39,042 bases of DNA from JAUPVL01 sp964512085 (GTDB lineage: Bacteria > Patescibacteriota > Saccharimonadia > CAILAD01 > BJGX01). The notes below the pieces were generated by a model, which saw nothing but the letters and a program-made list of their open reading frames with translations, was not told where the DNA came from and did not search any database. Both the position numbers and the translations under genes were made by a program. Of this stretch, positions 1-8,095 are shown piece by piece (the stretch's first letter is position 1; each line of letters opens with the position of its first letter). The stretch lies in assembly GCA_964512085.1 (NCBI GenBank), contig CAZEIU010000004.1, positions 1 through 39,042 of the forward strand, in the 5' to 3' direction.

Positions 1-822
1 AATAGTCTTGATGTCATTATTAAGAAGTGCGTTGGTGGTACGTGGACTAAAGTTAACTTCATCAATTGAAATTTGAGCCATATCAGCTTCTTGTTTTTGT
101 TCTGCAGTTACAATTCCGGATGTACCTACGCTTACCACGTCGTGTCCGGCTAGCACTTGAAAGTGTCCTACCAAAATTTCGGCAGCCTGAGAAACAGCAT
201 CGGCAGGAGTAATAGTGCCATCAGTTTCAACCTCAAGTATTAGCTTATCTAAGTTGGTCATCTGGCCTACACGGGTATTTTCTACATTGTATCGAACTCT
301 TTTGATCGGTGTATAAATAGCGTCAATTGCTATCATACCGACTGGCATTTGCTCGCTAGCCCGACTTTCAACTGCTACATAACCTCTACCACGGTCAATT
401 AAAAGATCCATTTCTAGCTTACTTTTGGCATTATCGAGGTTGGCAATTACTAATTCTGGGTTAGCAATTTCAACGCCATCAACCAATTTAATATCACCGG
501 CTTTTACTTCGCCTTTACCGGTTTTTTTAAGACTAACAGTTACTTTATCTTCGTGACTATTAGAAAATCTAATTTGTTTTAAGTTTAGAATAATTTCTAT
601 TACATCTTCTCTAACGCCATTTACGGCGGTAAATTCGTGGCTTACACCTTCGATTTTTACGCCTGTAATTGCAGCGCCAGCCAAGCTCGAGAGCAATACT
701 CTACGCATAGAATTACCAAGAGTCATACCATAACCTGGATATAGCGGTTCAACCTCAAAAGTAGATTGATTATTTTCTGATTTTACTTCTTTTATTTCTG
801 GTAAGTTGATATCGTATAACAC
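1..822 (-). CDS. rpoA: RNA polymerase alpha subunit, C-terminus cut by window edge
   Basis: Alpha subunit of RNA polymerase: its N-terminal domain dimerises and nucleates beta/beta-prime assembly, and its C-terminal domain contacts UP elements and activators. 274 codons are visible without a stop. The N-terminal part shows the family's 'PLYPGYGMTLGNSMRRVLLS' segment. The last residues before the edge (IDEVNFSPRTTNALLNNDI) match the start of the alpha-CTD helix-hairpin-helix (compare IEELDLSVRTYNCL), so about 40-50 residues are missing. The start is GTG (bases 820-822), with AAGGAG on the minus strand just upstream. It is the last visible gene of the alpha operon, 24 nt after rpsD. Confidence 0.96.
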   Translation of the reverse strand, partial: MLYDINLPEIKEVKSENNQSTFEVEPLYPGYGMTLGNSMRRVLLSSLAGAAITGVKIEGVSHEFTAVNGVREDVIEIILNLKQIRFSNSHEDKVTVSLKKTGKGEVKAGDIKLVDGVEIANPELVIANLDNAKSKLEMDLLIDRGRGYVAVESRASEQMPVGMIAIDAIYTPIKRVRYNVENTRVGQMTNLDKLILEVETDGTITPADAVSQAAEILVGHFQVLAGHDVVSVGTSGIVTAEQKQEADMAQISIDEVNFSPRTTNALLNNDIKTI

Positions 823-846
823 TTTATGGGCTCCTTTTTGTTAATA

Positions 847-1461
847 TTAGCGTGAATAATATTCAATAATTAATTGTTCGGCAATTGGCTCGGTAATTTC
901 ATCTCTGGTTGGCTCTCCGGTAACTGTAATGGTCATTTTCTTAGTATCGAGCTTAAGCCAGCTGGTATTGTTAGCATTTTCACTTAAGTCTTTAGCGATA
1001 CCTTGAAAATAAGCATTCTTTTGACTCTTTGGCTTAAGTGCTACTTGATCTTTTGGCTTAACAGCAATAGATGGGATATCGACTTTTTGACCATTTAAGG
1101 TAAAGTGAGCATGCGTTACAAGTTGACGAGCAGCCTGACGACTCGTTGCTAAACCCGATCGATAAACTACATTGTCTAGGCGAGTTTCTAGAAGTTTAAG
1201 TAGGTTTTCACCACTAACACCGTCAATTTTCTCGGCTTTTACAACATAGTTTCTGAATTGACGCTCTAGTATGCCATATATTCTTTTTACTTTTTGTTTC
1301 TCACGAAGCTGCAAGGCATAGTCACTAGGTTTGCCTCGTCTACCCTGCCCGTGTTGTCCTGGGCCATAGCTTCGGCGAGTCATGCCTTTGACAGCCTTAG
1401 GGTGAAGCTCTAAGCCCTCACGACGAGATAATTTGACTATAGGGGTAAGATTTCGTGCCAT
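847..1461 (-). CDS. rpsD: 30S ribosomal protein S4
   Basis: Primary 16S rRNA-binding protein that nucleates the 30S body and, in many bacteria, represses the alpha operon. At 204 aa it has the usual length. The N-terminal block (YGPGQHGQGRRGKPSDYALQ) and the S4 RNA-binding domain around residues 90-155 (TRLDNVVYRSGLATSRQAAR) are both clear. The N-terminus lacks the zinc-knuckle cysteines found in some S4 proteins, so this is the cysteine-free form. A weak AAGGG lies about 8 nt before the ATG. It sits 3 nt after rpsK and 24 nt before rpoA in the alpha operon. Confidence 0.98.
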   Translation of the reverse strand: MARNLTPIVKLSRREGLELHPKAVKGMTRRSYGPGQHGQGRRGKPSDYALQLREKQKVKRIYGILERQFRNYVVKAEKIDGVSGENLLKLLETRLDNVVYRSGLATSRQAARQLVTHAHFTLNGQKVDIPSIAVKPKDQVALKPKSQKNAYFQGIAKDLSENANNTSWLKLDTKKMTITVTGEPTRDEITEPIAEQLIIEYYSR

Positions 1462-1464
1462 AGA

Positions 1465-1857
1465 TTATACCCTTCGAGCCTTTCTTGGACGACAACCATT
1501 ATGAGGTATGCCAGTCACATCTTTAATGCTAGCTATTTCTATTCCGGAAGCCATTAATGCTCTTACGGTAGATTCTCGACCAGAACCAATGCCCTTAATA
1601 ATGACATCCACTTTAGCTAGACCAAATTCTTTAGCTTTTTCGATAGCTTTTTCAGCAGCAATTTGAGCTGCATACGGGGTACTTTTGCGGCTACCCTTAA
1701 ATCCGGCCGAACCAGAAGACTTCCAAGCAACTAAGTTGCCGTGATCGTCAGTAATACTAATTATTGTATTATTAAAAGTAGCTTGAACGTGCATTACCCC
1801 TTTGGGTAAATTCTTCTTAACTTTTTTTCGTTTGGTGGTTTTTTTAACTTGCGCCAT
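1465..1857 (-). CDS. rpsK: 30S ribosomal protein S11
   Basis: Platform protein of the 30S subunit, next to the E-site mRNA and S7. At 130 aa it is normal length, with a lysine-rich N-terminal tail. The highly conserved 'KGIGSGRESTVRALMASG' is followed by the C-terminal 'DVTGIPHNGCRPRKARRV', the S11 signature. There is no convincing Shine-Dalgarno before the ATG, so translation probably depends on coupling to rpsM, which ends 8 nt upstream. Confidence 0.98.
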   Translation of the reverse strand: MAQVKKTTKRKKVKKNLPKGVMHVQATFNNTIISITDDHGNLVAWKSSGSAGFKGSRKSTPYAAQIAAEKAIEKAKEFGLAKVDVIIKGIGSGRESTVRALMASGIEIASIKDVTGIPHNGCRPRKARRV

Positions 1858-1865
1858 AATAATTA

Positions 1866-2252
1866 CTAAGTTTTAGCTGCTGCTTTCTTTCTACCAGATC
1901 CTACTGTTACTTTTTTGCCACGTTTGGTACGAGCATTGGTTTTGGTTCGTTGACCACGAACCGGCAACTTGGCAATATGTCGAAGGCCACGGTAGGCTTT
2001 AATGTCTTTTAATCGTTTAATGTTTCCGCTAACTTCTCTAGAAAGTTCGGCTTCTACAGTTAGATTTTTGTCGATGTATTCTCTGAGCTGACTAATTTGT
2101 GGTTCAGTCAGATCTTTAACTCGGGTGTTAGGATCGATTTTAACAGCACTTAGAATGTTCTTACTCTGAGTGTTACCAATACCATAAATATAGGTAAGAG
2201 CAATTTCTACGCGTTTTTCACTTGGAATGTTTGTGCCTGCTATTCTTGCCAT
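1866..2252 (-). CDS. rpsM: 30S ribosomal protein S13
   Basis: Head protein of the 30S subunit; it forms bridges to the 50S and touches the P-site tRNA with its basic tail. At 128 aa it opens with 'MARIAGTNIPSEKRVEIALT'. The H2TH-like region YIYGIG is followed by the tail motif 'YRGLRHIAKLPVRGQRTKTN' and a lysine/arginine-rich end. An AAGGAT Shine-Dalgarno formed by the end of rpmJ precedes the ATG, and only 3 nt separate the genes. Confidence 0.98.
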   Translation of the reverse strand: MARIAGTNIPSEKRVEIALTYIYGIGNTQSKNILSAVKIDPNTRVKDLTEPQISQLREYIDKNLTVEAELSREVSGNIKRLKDIKAYRGLRHIAKLPVRGQRTKTNARTKRGKKVTVGSGRKKAAAKT

Positions 2253-2255
2253 GTC

Positions 2256-2369
2256 TTATCCTTGCCTCTGTTTGTGTTTAGGGTTCTCGCAAATAACCGA
2301 AACTCGACCACGACGACGCACGATCTTGCACTTTGCACACATTTTTTTAACTCCAGCTCTTACTTTCAT
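2256..2369 (-). CDS. rpmJ: 50S ribosomal protein L36 (zinc-binding form)
   Basis: Smallest 50S protein, which stabilises 23S rRNA near the L11 and L6 region. The translation is 37 aa, starting MKVRAGVKKMCAKCKIVRRR and ending in HKQRQG. The zinc ligands C11, C14, C27 and H32 are all present, so this is the ancestral zinc-containing form. It lies 10 nt after infA and 3 nt before rpsM, in the family's usual place. Confidence 0.96.
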   Translation of the reverse strand: MKVRAGVKKMCAKCKIVRRRGRVSVICENPKHKQRQG

Positions 2370-2379
2370 AAATTTTACT

Positions 2380-2601
2380 CTACTTATGTCTATAGGTTAT
2401 TCGACCTTTATCTAAATCGTAGGGGGTCATTTCTACTGTAACTTTGTCTCCAGGCAATATCTTGATATAGTGCATTCTCATTTTGCCAGAAATGTGAGCA
2501 AGTATAACATGCCCATTCTCTAGCTCAACCTTAAAGTTAGCATTGGGTAACGCCTCCAGTATGGTGCCTTCAATTTCAATTACTTCCTTTGTTTGTGCCA
2601 T
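2380..2601 (-). CDS. infA: Translation initiation factor IF-1
   Basis: Binds the 30S A site during initiation and increases IF2 and IF3 action. At 73 aa it is normal length, a single OB-fold/S1-like domain with 'IEGTILEALPNANFKVELEN', HISGKMR and the C-terminal 'DLDKGRITYRHK'. It is the first gene of the alpha operon. The 23 nt between the -10 box and the ATG hold no Shine-Dalgarno, which is odd for a highly expressed initiation factor. Confidence 0.98.
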   Translation of the reverse strand: MAQTKEVIEIEGTILEALPNANFKVELENGHVILAHISGKMRMHYIKILPGDKVTVEMTPYDLDKGRITYRHK

Positions 2602-2624
2602 AGAGAAAAGTGTATCAGGTTAGT

Positions 2625-2653
2625 ATTATAGAGAAACAGATGGCATTTGTAAA
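2625..2653 (-). promoter_or_regulatory. Promoter of the alpha operon (infA)
   Basis: On the minus strand TTTACA (2648-2653) and TATAAT (2625-2630) are 17 nt apart, a near-perfect housekeeping promoter in the 70-nt gap between secY and infA. It lets the alpha operon be transcribed independently of the S10/spc operon. I see no terminator between secY and this promoter, so read-through is also likely. Confidence 0.85.
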
Positions 2654-2671
2654 GACTTTTTTTCTAGTTTT

Positions 2672-3988
2672 TTAGTATTGTTCATAAGTAGCCATCAATA
2701 CTTTAGATTCAATTGCTTTAAGAGTTTCAATAATAACTGCTACTATAATCAACAGTCCTGTACCGCCAATACTCAAGAAGTTGGAGGTTTTAAAGACCAT
2801 CTCAACTACAAAAGGAAAAACTGCCAATAATCCTAGAGCCAATGCCCCAAAAAGTGTAAGTCTATTTATTATTTTCTTCAAGTATTTACTTGTTTCAACG
2901 CCAGGCCTAATACCAGGAATAAAACCACCTTGTTTTTGCAAGTTTTCAGCGATTTCATTAGGCTTAAATACGATGGCGGTATAAAAGTAGGTAAATACAA
3001 ACACCAGCACAAAATAGGTAATTACATAAGCTGGTTTACCGGTTTGAAAGGTTGTTTGTAGCCAGCTTGCAGCATGCGATAACCATTGCGACTTAGCGTT
3101 AGATAAGAGTTGACCCAAAAACCCAGGTATAGACAAGAATGCCAAGGCAAAGATAATCGGTATAACTCCTGCCGTAATAAGCCTAATTGGTAAATGAGTA
3201 TCTATCCCCCCATAGCGAGCATCCGAAGATATTCTTCGAGCATAAGATATAGGTATGTTTCTTTGGCCTTCATTAAGCATTACTACCAGGAATACTACGC
3301 CCACAATAATAGCGGCAATTATTGCAAGAGTAAAAATTTTGGCGCTATCGGCTTGAGCCAAACTAAACTGTTGAGCTAGTTGGGTCGGTAAATGAGATAC
3401 AATGCCAGCTAATATTAGTATAGATATACCATTGCCGATACCCCTATCTGTAATAAGCTCTCCAAGCCACATCAGTAGCATCGAACCACCAGTGATAGAT
3501 GCTACCATTAGCACCCATTGCGCAACTGTTGGTTGACCAATTAAATCGACCCCTGCTATCTGAGTAGAAAGCGTTCTGGCGAGCGTAATCATGGCAAAAG
3601 ATTGAATTATAGCTAGAGGAAGCGTTAGAAGCCTGGTATAGTAATTGATTTTATTTCTGCCAGCTTCGCCCTCTTTTTGTAATGCTTCAAGTTGTGGAAC
3701 AACCTGAGAAAGCAATTGTATTATGATGGAGGCATTAATATATGGTCCTAAGCCCATTAGTAATATAGAAAAACTACTAAGAGCACCGCCGGTAAAGAGA
3801 TTGGCAAAACCTAGCAGTGGATTGCTTTGAAAAAGGCGTATCAAAAAGCTCTGAAGTTTCGCCGTATCTGGTACGGGTACAGGAACATGGGAGAGTAAGC
3901 TATAAGCTGCAAGTATTCCAATAACAACAAACAATCGCTTGCGCAGGTCTTTGTTTTTATATAGCTGCGTAAAAGCTGCTGTATTCAC
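2672..3988 (-). CDS. secY: Protein translocase subunit SecY
   Basis: Central channel of the Sec translocon in the cytoplasmic membrane. At 438 aa it has about ten hydrophobic segments. Family signatures are 'LGPYINASIIIQLL' with 'LEALQKEGEAGRNKINYYTR' (the first SecY signature region), 'GELITDRGIGNGISILI' and 'RISSDARYGGIDTHLPI'. The start is GTG (3986-3988), with AGGAGG on the minus strand at 4000-4005, 11 nt upstream. It is the last gene of the spc cluster. adk and map, which often follow secY before infA, are not here. Confidence 0.98.
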   Translation of the reverse strand: MNTAAFTQLYKNKDLRKRLFVVIGILAAYSLLSHVPVPVPDTAKLQSFLIRLFQSNPLLGFANLFTGGALSSFSILLMGLGPYINASIIIQLLSQVVPQLEALQKEGEAGRNKINYYTRLLTLPLAIIQSFAMITLARTLSTQIAGVDLIGQPTVAQWVLMVASITGGSMLLMWLGELITDRGIGNGISILILAGIVSHLPTQLAQQFSLAQADSAKIFTLAIIAAIIVGVVFLVVMLNEGQRNIPISYARRISSDARYGGIDTHLPIRLITAGVIPIIFALAFLSIPGFLGQLLSNAKSQWLSHAASWLQTTFQTGKPAYVITYFVLVFVFTYFYTAIVFKPNEIAENLQKQGGFIPGIRPGVETSKYLKKIINRLTLFGALALGLLAVFPFVVEMVFKTSNFLSIGGTGLLIIVAVIIETLKAIESKVLMATYEQY

Positions 3989-4016
3989 TTAAATAAATTC
4001 CTCCTAAGTTAAAAGA

Positions 4017-4511
4017 CTATTTTTTTGGGCTAGACTTACTTTCTATTTTAGCAGGTTTAGATTGTTCAGACACAATAGCTTTAGTTATCTTCACTGTGCC
4101 ACCGATTTTTTCTATTTTTGCAACGGCGTTTTTACTTGCAGCGTCAATATTTAAATCTACTTTTTTAGTAATCTCACCATTATTAAGCAGCTTTACTAGC
4201 CCTTTTGGATCAACTAGCTTTGCTTCTACTAAAACAGTCTTATCTATCTTGTTAGATTTGAGGTTTTCAAGATCAGTAAGCGTAATAATCTGATAGTTAG
4301 TAGGATTCTTGGCTTTAAAACCACGCACCTTTGGAAGTCGCATGCTAAGCTTGGTTTGACCGCCCTCAAAACCAATCTTTACTCCACCACCAGTTCGAGA
4401 GTTTTGTCCTTTTGTGCCTCTACCGGCTGTTTTGCCACTACCGCTTCCAATTCCTCGACCTAAGCGTTTTTTGTCAGGATATTTAGTTGTTTGTATTTGA
4501 TTTAAATTCAT
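4017..4511 (-). CDS. rplO: 50S ribosomal protein L15
   Basis: Late-assembly 50S protein bridging 23S rRNA domains. At 164 aa it is about 20 residues longer than the E. coli protein; the excess is a lysine/serine-rich C-terminal tail ending KSSPKK. The glycine-rich N-terminal arm (LGRGIGSGSGKTAGRGTKGQ) and GGQTKLSMRLPKVRGF are typical. Its ATG overlaps the rpsE stop in an ATGA, indicating translational coupling. rpmD (L30), normally between rpsE and rplO, is absent. Confidence 0.97.
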   Translation of the reverse strand: MNLNQIQTTKYPDKKRLGRGIGSGSGKTAGRGTKGQNSRTGGGVKIGFEGGQTKLSMRLPKVRGFKAKNPTNYQIITLTDLENLKSNKIDKTVLVEAKLVDPKGLVKLLNNGEITKKVDLNIDAASKNAVAKIEKIGGTVKITKAIVSEQSKPAKIESKSSPKK

Positions 4512-4987
4512 TTGCTACCTTTCGGTGATTTGACTTCATCTTTTTGCAATGACTGTAGGGCTGCAATTGTAGCATAGGCGTTATTTATTTTATTACTAGA
4601 ACCAAGTGATTTGGTAAGAATATCTTTTACACCTGCTACTTCCAAGACAGCACGAACTGTTCCACCGGCAATTACGCCAGTACCAGGACTAGCGGGTTTC
4701 ATAAAAACAGTGGCGCCATCAGAGCTTACAGTTACCTCGTGAGGTATAGTGTTGTTTTTTAATGGAACATTTATAATAGCTTTTTTGGCAGTCGCTACAG
4801 CTTTAACTATAGAAGTTGGCGCATCAGCACCTTTACCTACTCCCACGCCAACACGTCCGGCTCCATCGCCTACTACTACTGTGGCACGAAATCTGAATCT
4901 ACGACCACCACGCACAACACGAGTCACCCTATCTAGAGCAATTATTTTTTCTTCTAATTCAACTGTTGGTTGCATAGTATTTTCCAT
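4508..4987 (-). CDS. rpsE: 30S ribosomal protein S5
   Basis: 30S body protein involved in decoding accuracy and mRNA entry. At 159 aa it shows the double-stranded-RNA-binding-like N-terminal domain (VVRGGRRFRFRATVVVGDG, then GRVGVGVGKGADAPTSIVKA) and the C-terminal 'GGTVRAVLEVAGVKDILTKS'. The first ATG (MENTMQ) is preceded by AAAGGA at good spacing, so it is preferred over Met5. It overlaps rplO by 4 nt. Confidence 0.98.
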   Translation of the reverse strand: MENTMQPTVELEEKIIALDRVTRVVRGGRRFRFRATVVVGDGAGRVGVGVGKGADAPTSIVKAVATAKKAIINVPLKNNTIPHEVTVSSDGATVFMKPASPGTGVIAGGTVRAVLEVAGVKDILTKSLGSSNKINNAYATIAALQSLQKDEVKSPKGSK

Positions 4988-4996
4988 TATATTCCT

Positions 4997-5356
4997 TTAA
5001 AATTTTAGACCTTTACTGCGAGCTGCCTCGGCTAGTATTTTTACTCGACCGTGATATATTCTTTCACCTCTATCGAAAACTGCTTGGCTAATTTTGTGTG
5101 AAACTGCTTGAGATGCTATTTCGCTACCAACCCACTGAGCTTTTTCGCTCATAGTTGATTTTTTTAGATTGTCTTTGCCGATTGAGCTTACATATACAAG
5201 AGTTTTTGATGCTTGATCGTCAATAAGTTGAGCAGTTACATGATAATTAGAAATCTTTACACTCAATCGTGGACGTGTTGCACTTCCAGATATTTTAGAG
5301 CGTACTCTTGATCGGGTTAATTGTTTTCGCTTAGTAATTTGTGCCTGTTTGTTCAT
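4997..5356 (-). CDS. rplR: 50S ribosomal protein L18
   Basis: 5S rRNA-binding protein of the central protuberance, working with L5. At 119 aa it has a basic N-terminus (KRKQLTRSRVRSKISGSATR), then PRLSVKISNYHVTAQLIDD, and a C-terminal 'AVFDRGERIYHGRVKILAEA', the family's conserved FDRGG-like end (here FDRGE). It lies between rplF and rpsE with spacings of 11 and 9 nt. Confidence 0.97.
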   Translation of the reverse strand: MNKQAQITKRKQLTRSRVRSKISGSATRPRLSVKISNYHVTAQLIDDQASKTLVYVSSIGKDNLKKSTMSEKAQWVGSEIASQAVSHKISQAVFDRGERIYHGRVKILAEAARSKGLKF

Positions 5357-5367
5357 AATATTATTCC

Positions 5368-5913
5368 TTAAGCTCCCGCCTTAGCTGCTGTTTTACCGGC
5401 TTTTCGACGAATATGCTCATCTATATATTTAATACCCTTGCCTTTGTATGGCTCAGGTTTTTTAAATTCTCGAATAGCTGCAGCTACCGCGCCAACTTCT
5501 TGTTTGTCCATACCTGAAATAGTAATAACATTCTGCTCTACTTTGAGTTCAATTCCTTCTGGAGCTGTGTATTCTACTGGATGAGAGAAACCTAAGTTCA
5601 TTACCAGTTTATTACCTTGCAATGACACTCTAAAACCTACGCCATTGACTTCTAATTGCTTACTAAAGCCTTTTGTGACGCCTTCTACAGCATTGGCAAT
5701 CAAGCTACGTTGCATTCCCCAGAATTTCAATAAATCATTTCTGTCTTCGGGCAAATTAATTTCAAGACGAGTTTCTTTTTGTTCTACAACAAAACCTCGC
5801 ATGAGTTTGACGCTCATTTCGCCCTTTGGTCCTTTTACAGTAATACTTTTGGTATCGATGGTTACTGTAACGCCTTCTGGTAATTCTATTGGTTGTTTTC
5901 CGATTCTACTCAT
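5368..5913 (-). CDS. rplF: 50S ribosomal protein L6
   Basis: Binds 23S rRNA near the sarcin-ricin loop and supports factor binding. At 181 aa it has the two repeated L6 domains: the N-terminal MSRIGKQPIELPEGVTV half and a C-terminal half ending in the L6 signature 'PEPYKGKGIKYIDEHIRRKA'. It is 11 nt after rpsH and 11 nt before rplR. Confidence 0.98.
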   Translation of the reverse strand: MSRIGKQPIELPEGVTVTIDTKSITVKGPKGEMSVKLMRGFVVEQKETRLEINLPEDRNDLLKFWGMQRSLIANAVEGVTKGFSKQLEVNGVGFRVSLQGNKLVMNLGFSHPVEYTAPEGIELKVEQNVITISGMDKQEVGAVAAAIREFKKPEPYKGKGIKYIDEHIRRKAGKTAAKAGA

Positions 5914-5924
5914 AATTTTTACTC

Positions 5925-6311
5925 TTAATAAACGCTACAAATTAATTCACCGCCTACACCCGCTTTGCGAGCTTGAATTCCGGTCATCACACCAGCAGGG
6001 GTAGACACAATCACAATACCTCTACCGCCCAATATTCTTGGAATTTCTGATTTAGCACTATATACTCTTCGGCCCGGTTTACTAATTCGATCAACTTTGG
6101 TAATTTTACGCTCCGAACCAGTTAATTGCAACTCTAAATAGGTAAAGGTCTTGTTGTTTACTTTTTTAACATTTGCAATGTAACCTTGTTGCTTAAGAAT
6201 GTTGGCAATTGAAAACTTAATTTTTGAATATGGCACAATTACCTCAGCTCGGTTTGAGCTTAGTCCATTGCGTATTCTTGTTAACATGTCTGCTATTGGA
6301 TCTGTTGTCAT
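5925..6311 (-). CDS. rpsH: 30S ribosomal protein S8
   Basis: Primary 16S rRNA binder of the central domain and, in enterobacteria, the spc operon repressor. At 128 aa it begins MTTDPIADMLTRIRNGLSSN and ends with the S8 signature 'GIVIVSTPAGVMTGIQARKA' and GGELICSVY. It is 10 nt after rpsN. I cannot point to an S8-repressor mRNA mimic in this operon. Confidence 0.98.
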   Translation of the reverse strand: MTTDPIADMLTRIRNGLSSNRAEVIVPYSKIKFSIANILKQQGYIANVKKVNNKTFTYLELQLTGSERKITKVDRISKPGRRVYSAKSEIPRILGGRGIVIVSTPAGVMTGIQARKAGVGGELICSVY

Positions 6312-6321
6312 ATTATTTTCC

Positions 6322-6591
6322 TTACCAACTCGATTTAGTTATTCCGGGTATTCGACCCTTACTTGCCTGCTCTCTAAAGGTGATACGGCTAAGTCCGAAG
6401 TCTCGAATATATGCTCTCGAACGACCGGTTATTTCACATCTATTGTGCAAACGCACCGGATTGGCATTGCGAGGCAACTTAGCTAGACCATCCAAGTCTC
6501 CTGCTGCCTTGAGCTCTGCTCTGACTTTGGCGTATTTATCGGCCAACTTTTGTCGTTTGAGCTCTCTTTGTATTAGTGCTTTTCTAGCCAT
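6322..6591 (-). CDS. rpsN: 30S ribosomal protein S14, zinc-free type
   Basis: Head protein of the 30S subunit. The 89-aa length matches the long zinc-independent form, and there is no CxxC pair; the only cysteine is in NRCEITGRSRAYIRDFGLSR. The C-terminal 'GITKSSW' is the classic S14 ending. The gene overlaps rplE by 8 nt, so translation is probably coupled. Confidence 0.98.
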   Translation of the reverse strand: MARKALIQRELKRQKLADKYAKVRAELKAAGDLDGLAKLPRNANPVRLHNRCEITGRSRAYIRDFGLSRITFREQASKGRIPGITKSSW

Positions 6592-7138
6592 TGTTTTCTC
6601 CTTTCTCGAGCGGTAAGCCCAGTTTACGCATTAACGCCATCGAATCTTCTTTAGAATTTGAGGTTGTTACAATATTTACCTGCAAACCGTGAGTTGCGCT
6701 GGCATCATTAAAACTAATTTCGGTAAAAACTGTCTGATCATTTATACCAATACTGTAATTTCCTTGTGGGTCAAAACTTTTATTAGAAAGACCTCTAAAG
6801 TCTCTCATTCTTGGTATTACTACTGATATTAGACGATCCAAGAAGTACCACATTCTATCACCCCTAAGTGTTACTTTGGCGCCTATAGGATTATTTTCTC
6901 TTAGTTTGTAACTAGCGATACTGTGCTTGGCCTTGGTAATAACAGGCTTTTGAGCAGTTATTTTTGTAAGAGTATCAACAGCTACATCTAGATGCTTACT
7001 ATCATTTACGGCACGGCCTACGCCAGCGTTAATAACAATTTTATCTAAATTAGGCACTTGATTTATATTTTTCAACTCAAGCTCTTCTTTTAGTTCTTGT
7101 CTTATTGTATTACGATATTTTTCTTCTAGACGATTCAT
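6584..7138 (-). CDS. rplE: 50S ribosomal protein L5
   Basis: Binds 5S rRNA in the central protuberance and touches the P-site tRNA. At 184 aa it shows the family pattern 'NLDKIVINAGVGRAVND', 'KPVITKAKHSIASYKLRE', GAKVTLRGDRMWYFLDRL and 'RDFRGLSNKSFDPQGNYSIG'. Its ATG overlaps the rplX TGA (ATGA at 7135-7138), and its end overlaps rpsN. Confidence 0.98.
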   Translation of the reverse strand: MNRLEEKYRNTIRQELKEELELKNINQVPNLDKIVINAGVGRAVNDSKHLDVAVDTLTKITAQKPVITKAKHSIASYKLRENNPIGAKVTLRGDRMWYFLDRLISVVIPRMRDFRGLSNKSFDPQGNYSIGINDQTVFTEISFNDASATHGLQVNIVTTSNSKEDSMALMRKLGLPLEKGENNG

Positions 7139-7479
7139 TTTTTAGCTCCTACTCTTGAGGCAGGTTTTTTAACATTTTTAAACTTTGATACTTTAAATAT
7201 TCTTTCTTTTTTACCATTCTTGGCTACATTGTAACCAACTCTGGCAGGTTTGTTTGATTTAGGATCAATAACCATTACTTTACTTGCGCTAATTGGTTTG
7301 ATTTGTTCAATAATTCCACCTTTGGGGTTTTGAGTGGTTGGCTTAGTGTGTCTTTTAACTACATTTATACCTTCTACAACTACCGCATTTTCTCTAGGTA
7401 AAACTTTAATAACTTCACCTTTCTTGCCTTTGTCCTTGCCGGTGATAACTAGTACTTTGTCTTTAAGTCGTAGTTTCAT
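7135..7479 (-). CDS. rplX: 50S ribosomal protein L24
   Basis: Assembly initiator of the 50S subunit at the exit-tunnel rim. The translation is 114 aa with an N-terminal KOW motif (LKDKVLVITGKDKGKKGEVI). An in-frame start 63 nt further upstream exists but lies inside rplN. I chose the internal ATG at 7477-7479 because GGAGGTG sits about 8 nt before it and it shares one base with the rplN stop (TAATG). Confidence 0.96.
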   Translation of the reverse strand: MKLRLKDKVLVITGKDKGKKGEVIKVLPRENAVVVEGINVVKRHTKPTTQNPKGGIIEQIKPISASKVMVIDPKSNKPARVGYNVAKNGKKERIFKVSKFKNVKKPASRVGAKK

Positions 7480-7847
7480 TAGAGCACCTCCGGAGAAAGT
7501 GAAATTATTTTCATATAACCATGCTCTCGCAATTCTCGGCAAACTGGGCCAAATATACGTGTTCCAAGTGGGGCTTTGGCTTTATCAATTATTACTGCTG
7601 CATTTTCATCGAATTTAATTGTTGAACCATCGGCTCTTTTTACCGCTTTTTTGGTTCTAACAACTACGGCTCTCACCACTTCTTTTTTCTTAACGGTTCC
7701 ATTAGGAGTAGCAGTTTTTACTGAAGCAACAATAATATCGCCGACTCGAGCGTAGCGTCTTTTACTGCCACCTAACACCTTAATGCAAGCGATTTCTTTA
7801 GCGCCGGTGTTGTCAGCAACTCTTAGTCTGGTTTCGGCTTGAATCAT
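7479..7847 (-). CDS. rplN: 50S ribosomal protein L14
   Basis: 50S interface protein that forms bridge B8 with 16S rRNA. The length of 122 aa is exactly typical. It shows 'MIQAETRLRVADNTGAKEIA', KVLGGSKRRYARVGDII and the C-terminal 'GTRIFGPVCRELREHGYMKI', a highly conserved ending. It overlaps rpsQ by 4 nt (ATGA) and rplX by one base. Confidence 0.98.
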   Translation of the reverse strand: MIQAETRLRVADNTGAKEIACIKVLGGSKRRYARVGDIIVASVKTATPNGTVKKKEVVRAVVVRTKKAVKRADGSTIKFDENAAVIIDKAKAPLGTRIFGPVCRELREHGYMKIISLSPEVL

Positions 7848-8095
7848 TTCTTGACTCCTGCAGATTTAACAACTTTGGTTACCACAAAACTTTTTTCTTT
7901 GCTTATTGGTCGAGTTTCAGTAATCTCTACCACATCACCAATTTGGCAAATATTTTTTTCATCGTGAGCTTTCATTCTATTACTTACCTTATATCGTTTT
8001 TTGTATATAGGATGAGTTTTGTATCTATCAATGCTCACAACTACTGATTTTTGCATTTTGTTTGACACCACTGTCGCAACTATTGTTCGGCTCAT
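7844..8095 (-). CDS. rpsQ: 30S ribosomal protein S17
   Basis: OB-fold protein that binds the 5' domain of 16S rRNA early in 30S assembly. At 83 aa it shows 'TIVATVVSNKMQKSVVVSID', HPIYKKRYKVSNRMKAHDE and 'GDVVEITETRPISKEKSFVV', all conserved S17 segments. ATGA overlaps at both ends (with rpmC and rplN) indicate tight translational coupling. Confidence 0.98.
   Translation of the reverse strand: MSRTIVATVVSNKMQKSVVVSIDRYKTHPIYKKRYKVSNRMKAHDEKNICQIGDVVEITETRPISKEKSFVVTKVVKSAGVKK

Noticed and set aside
2781..2984. Plus-strand open frames inside secY, rplC, rpoB and other core genes
   Set aside because: They lie opposite highly conserved genes, have no ribosome-binding sites and encode no recognisable domains; they are antisense shadows.
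7480..7542. L24 with 21 extra N-terminal residues
   Set aside because: The extension lies inside rplN and is unlike the family; a strong GGAGGTG precedes the internal ATG.
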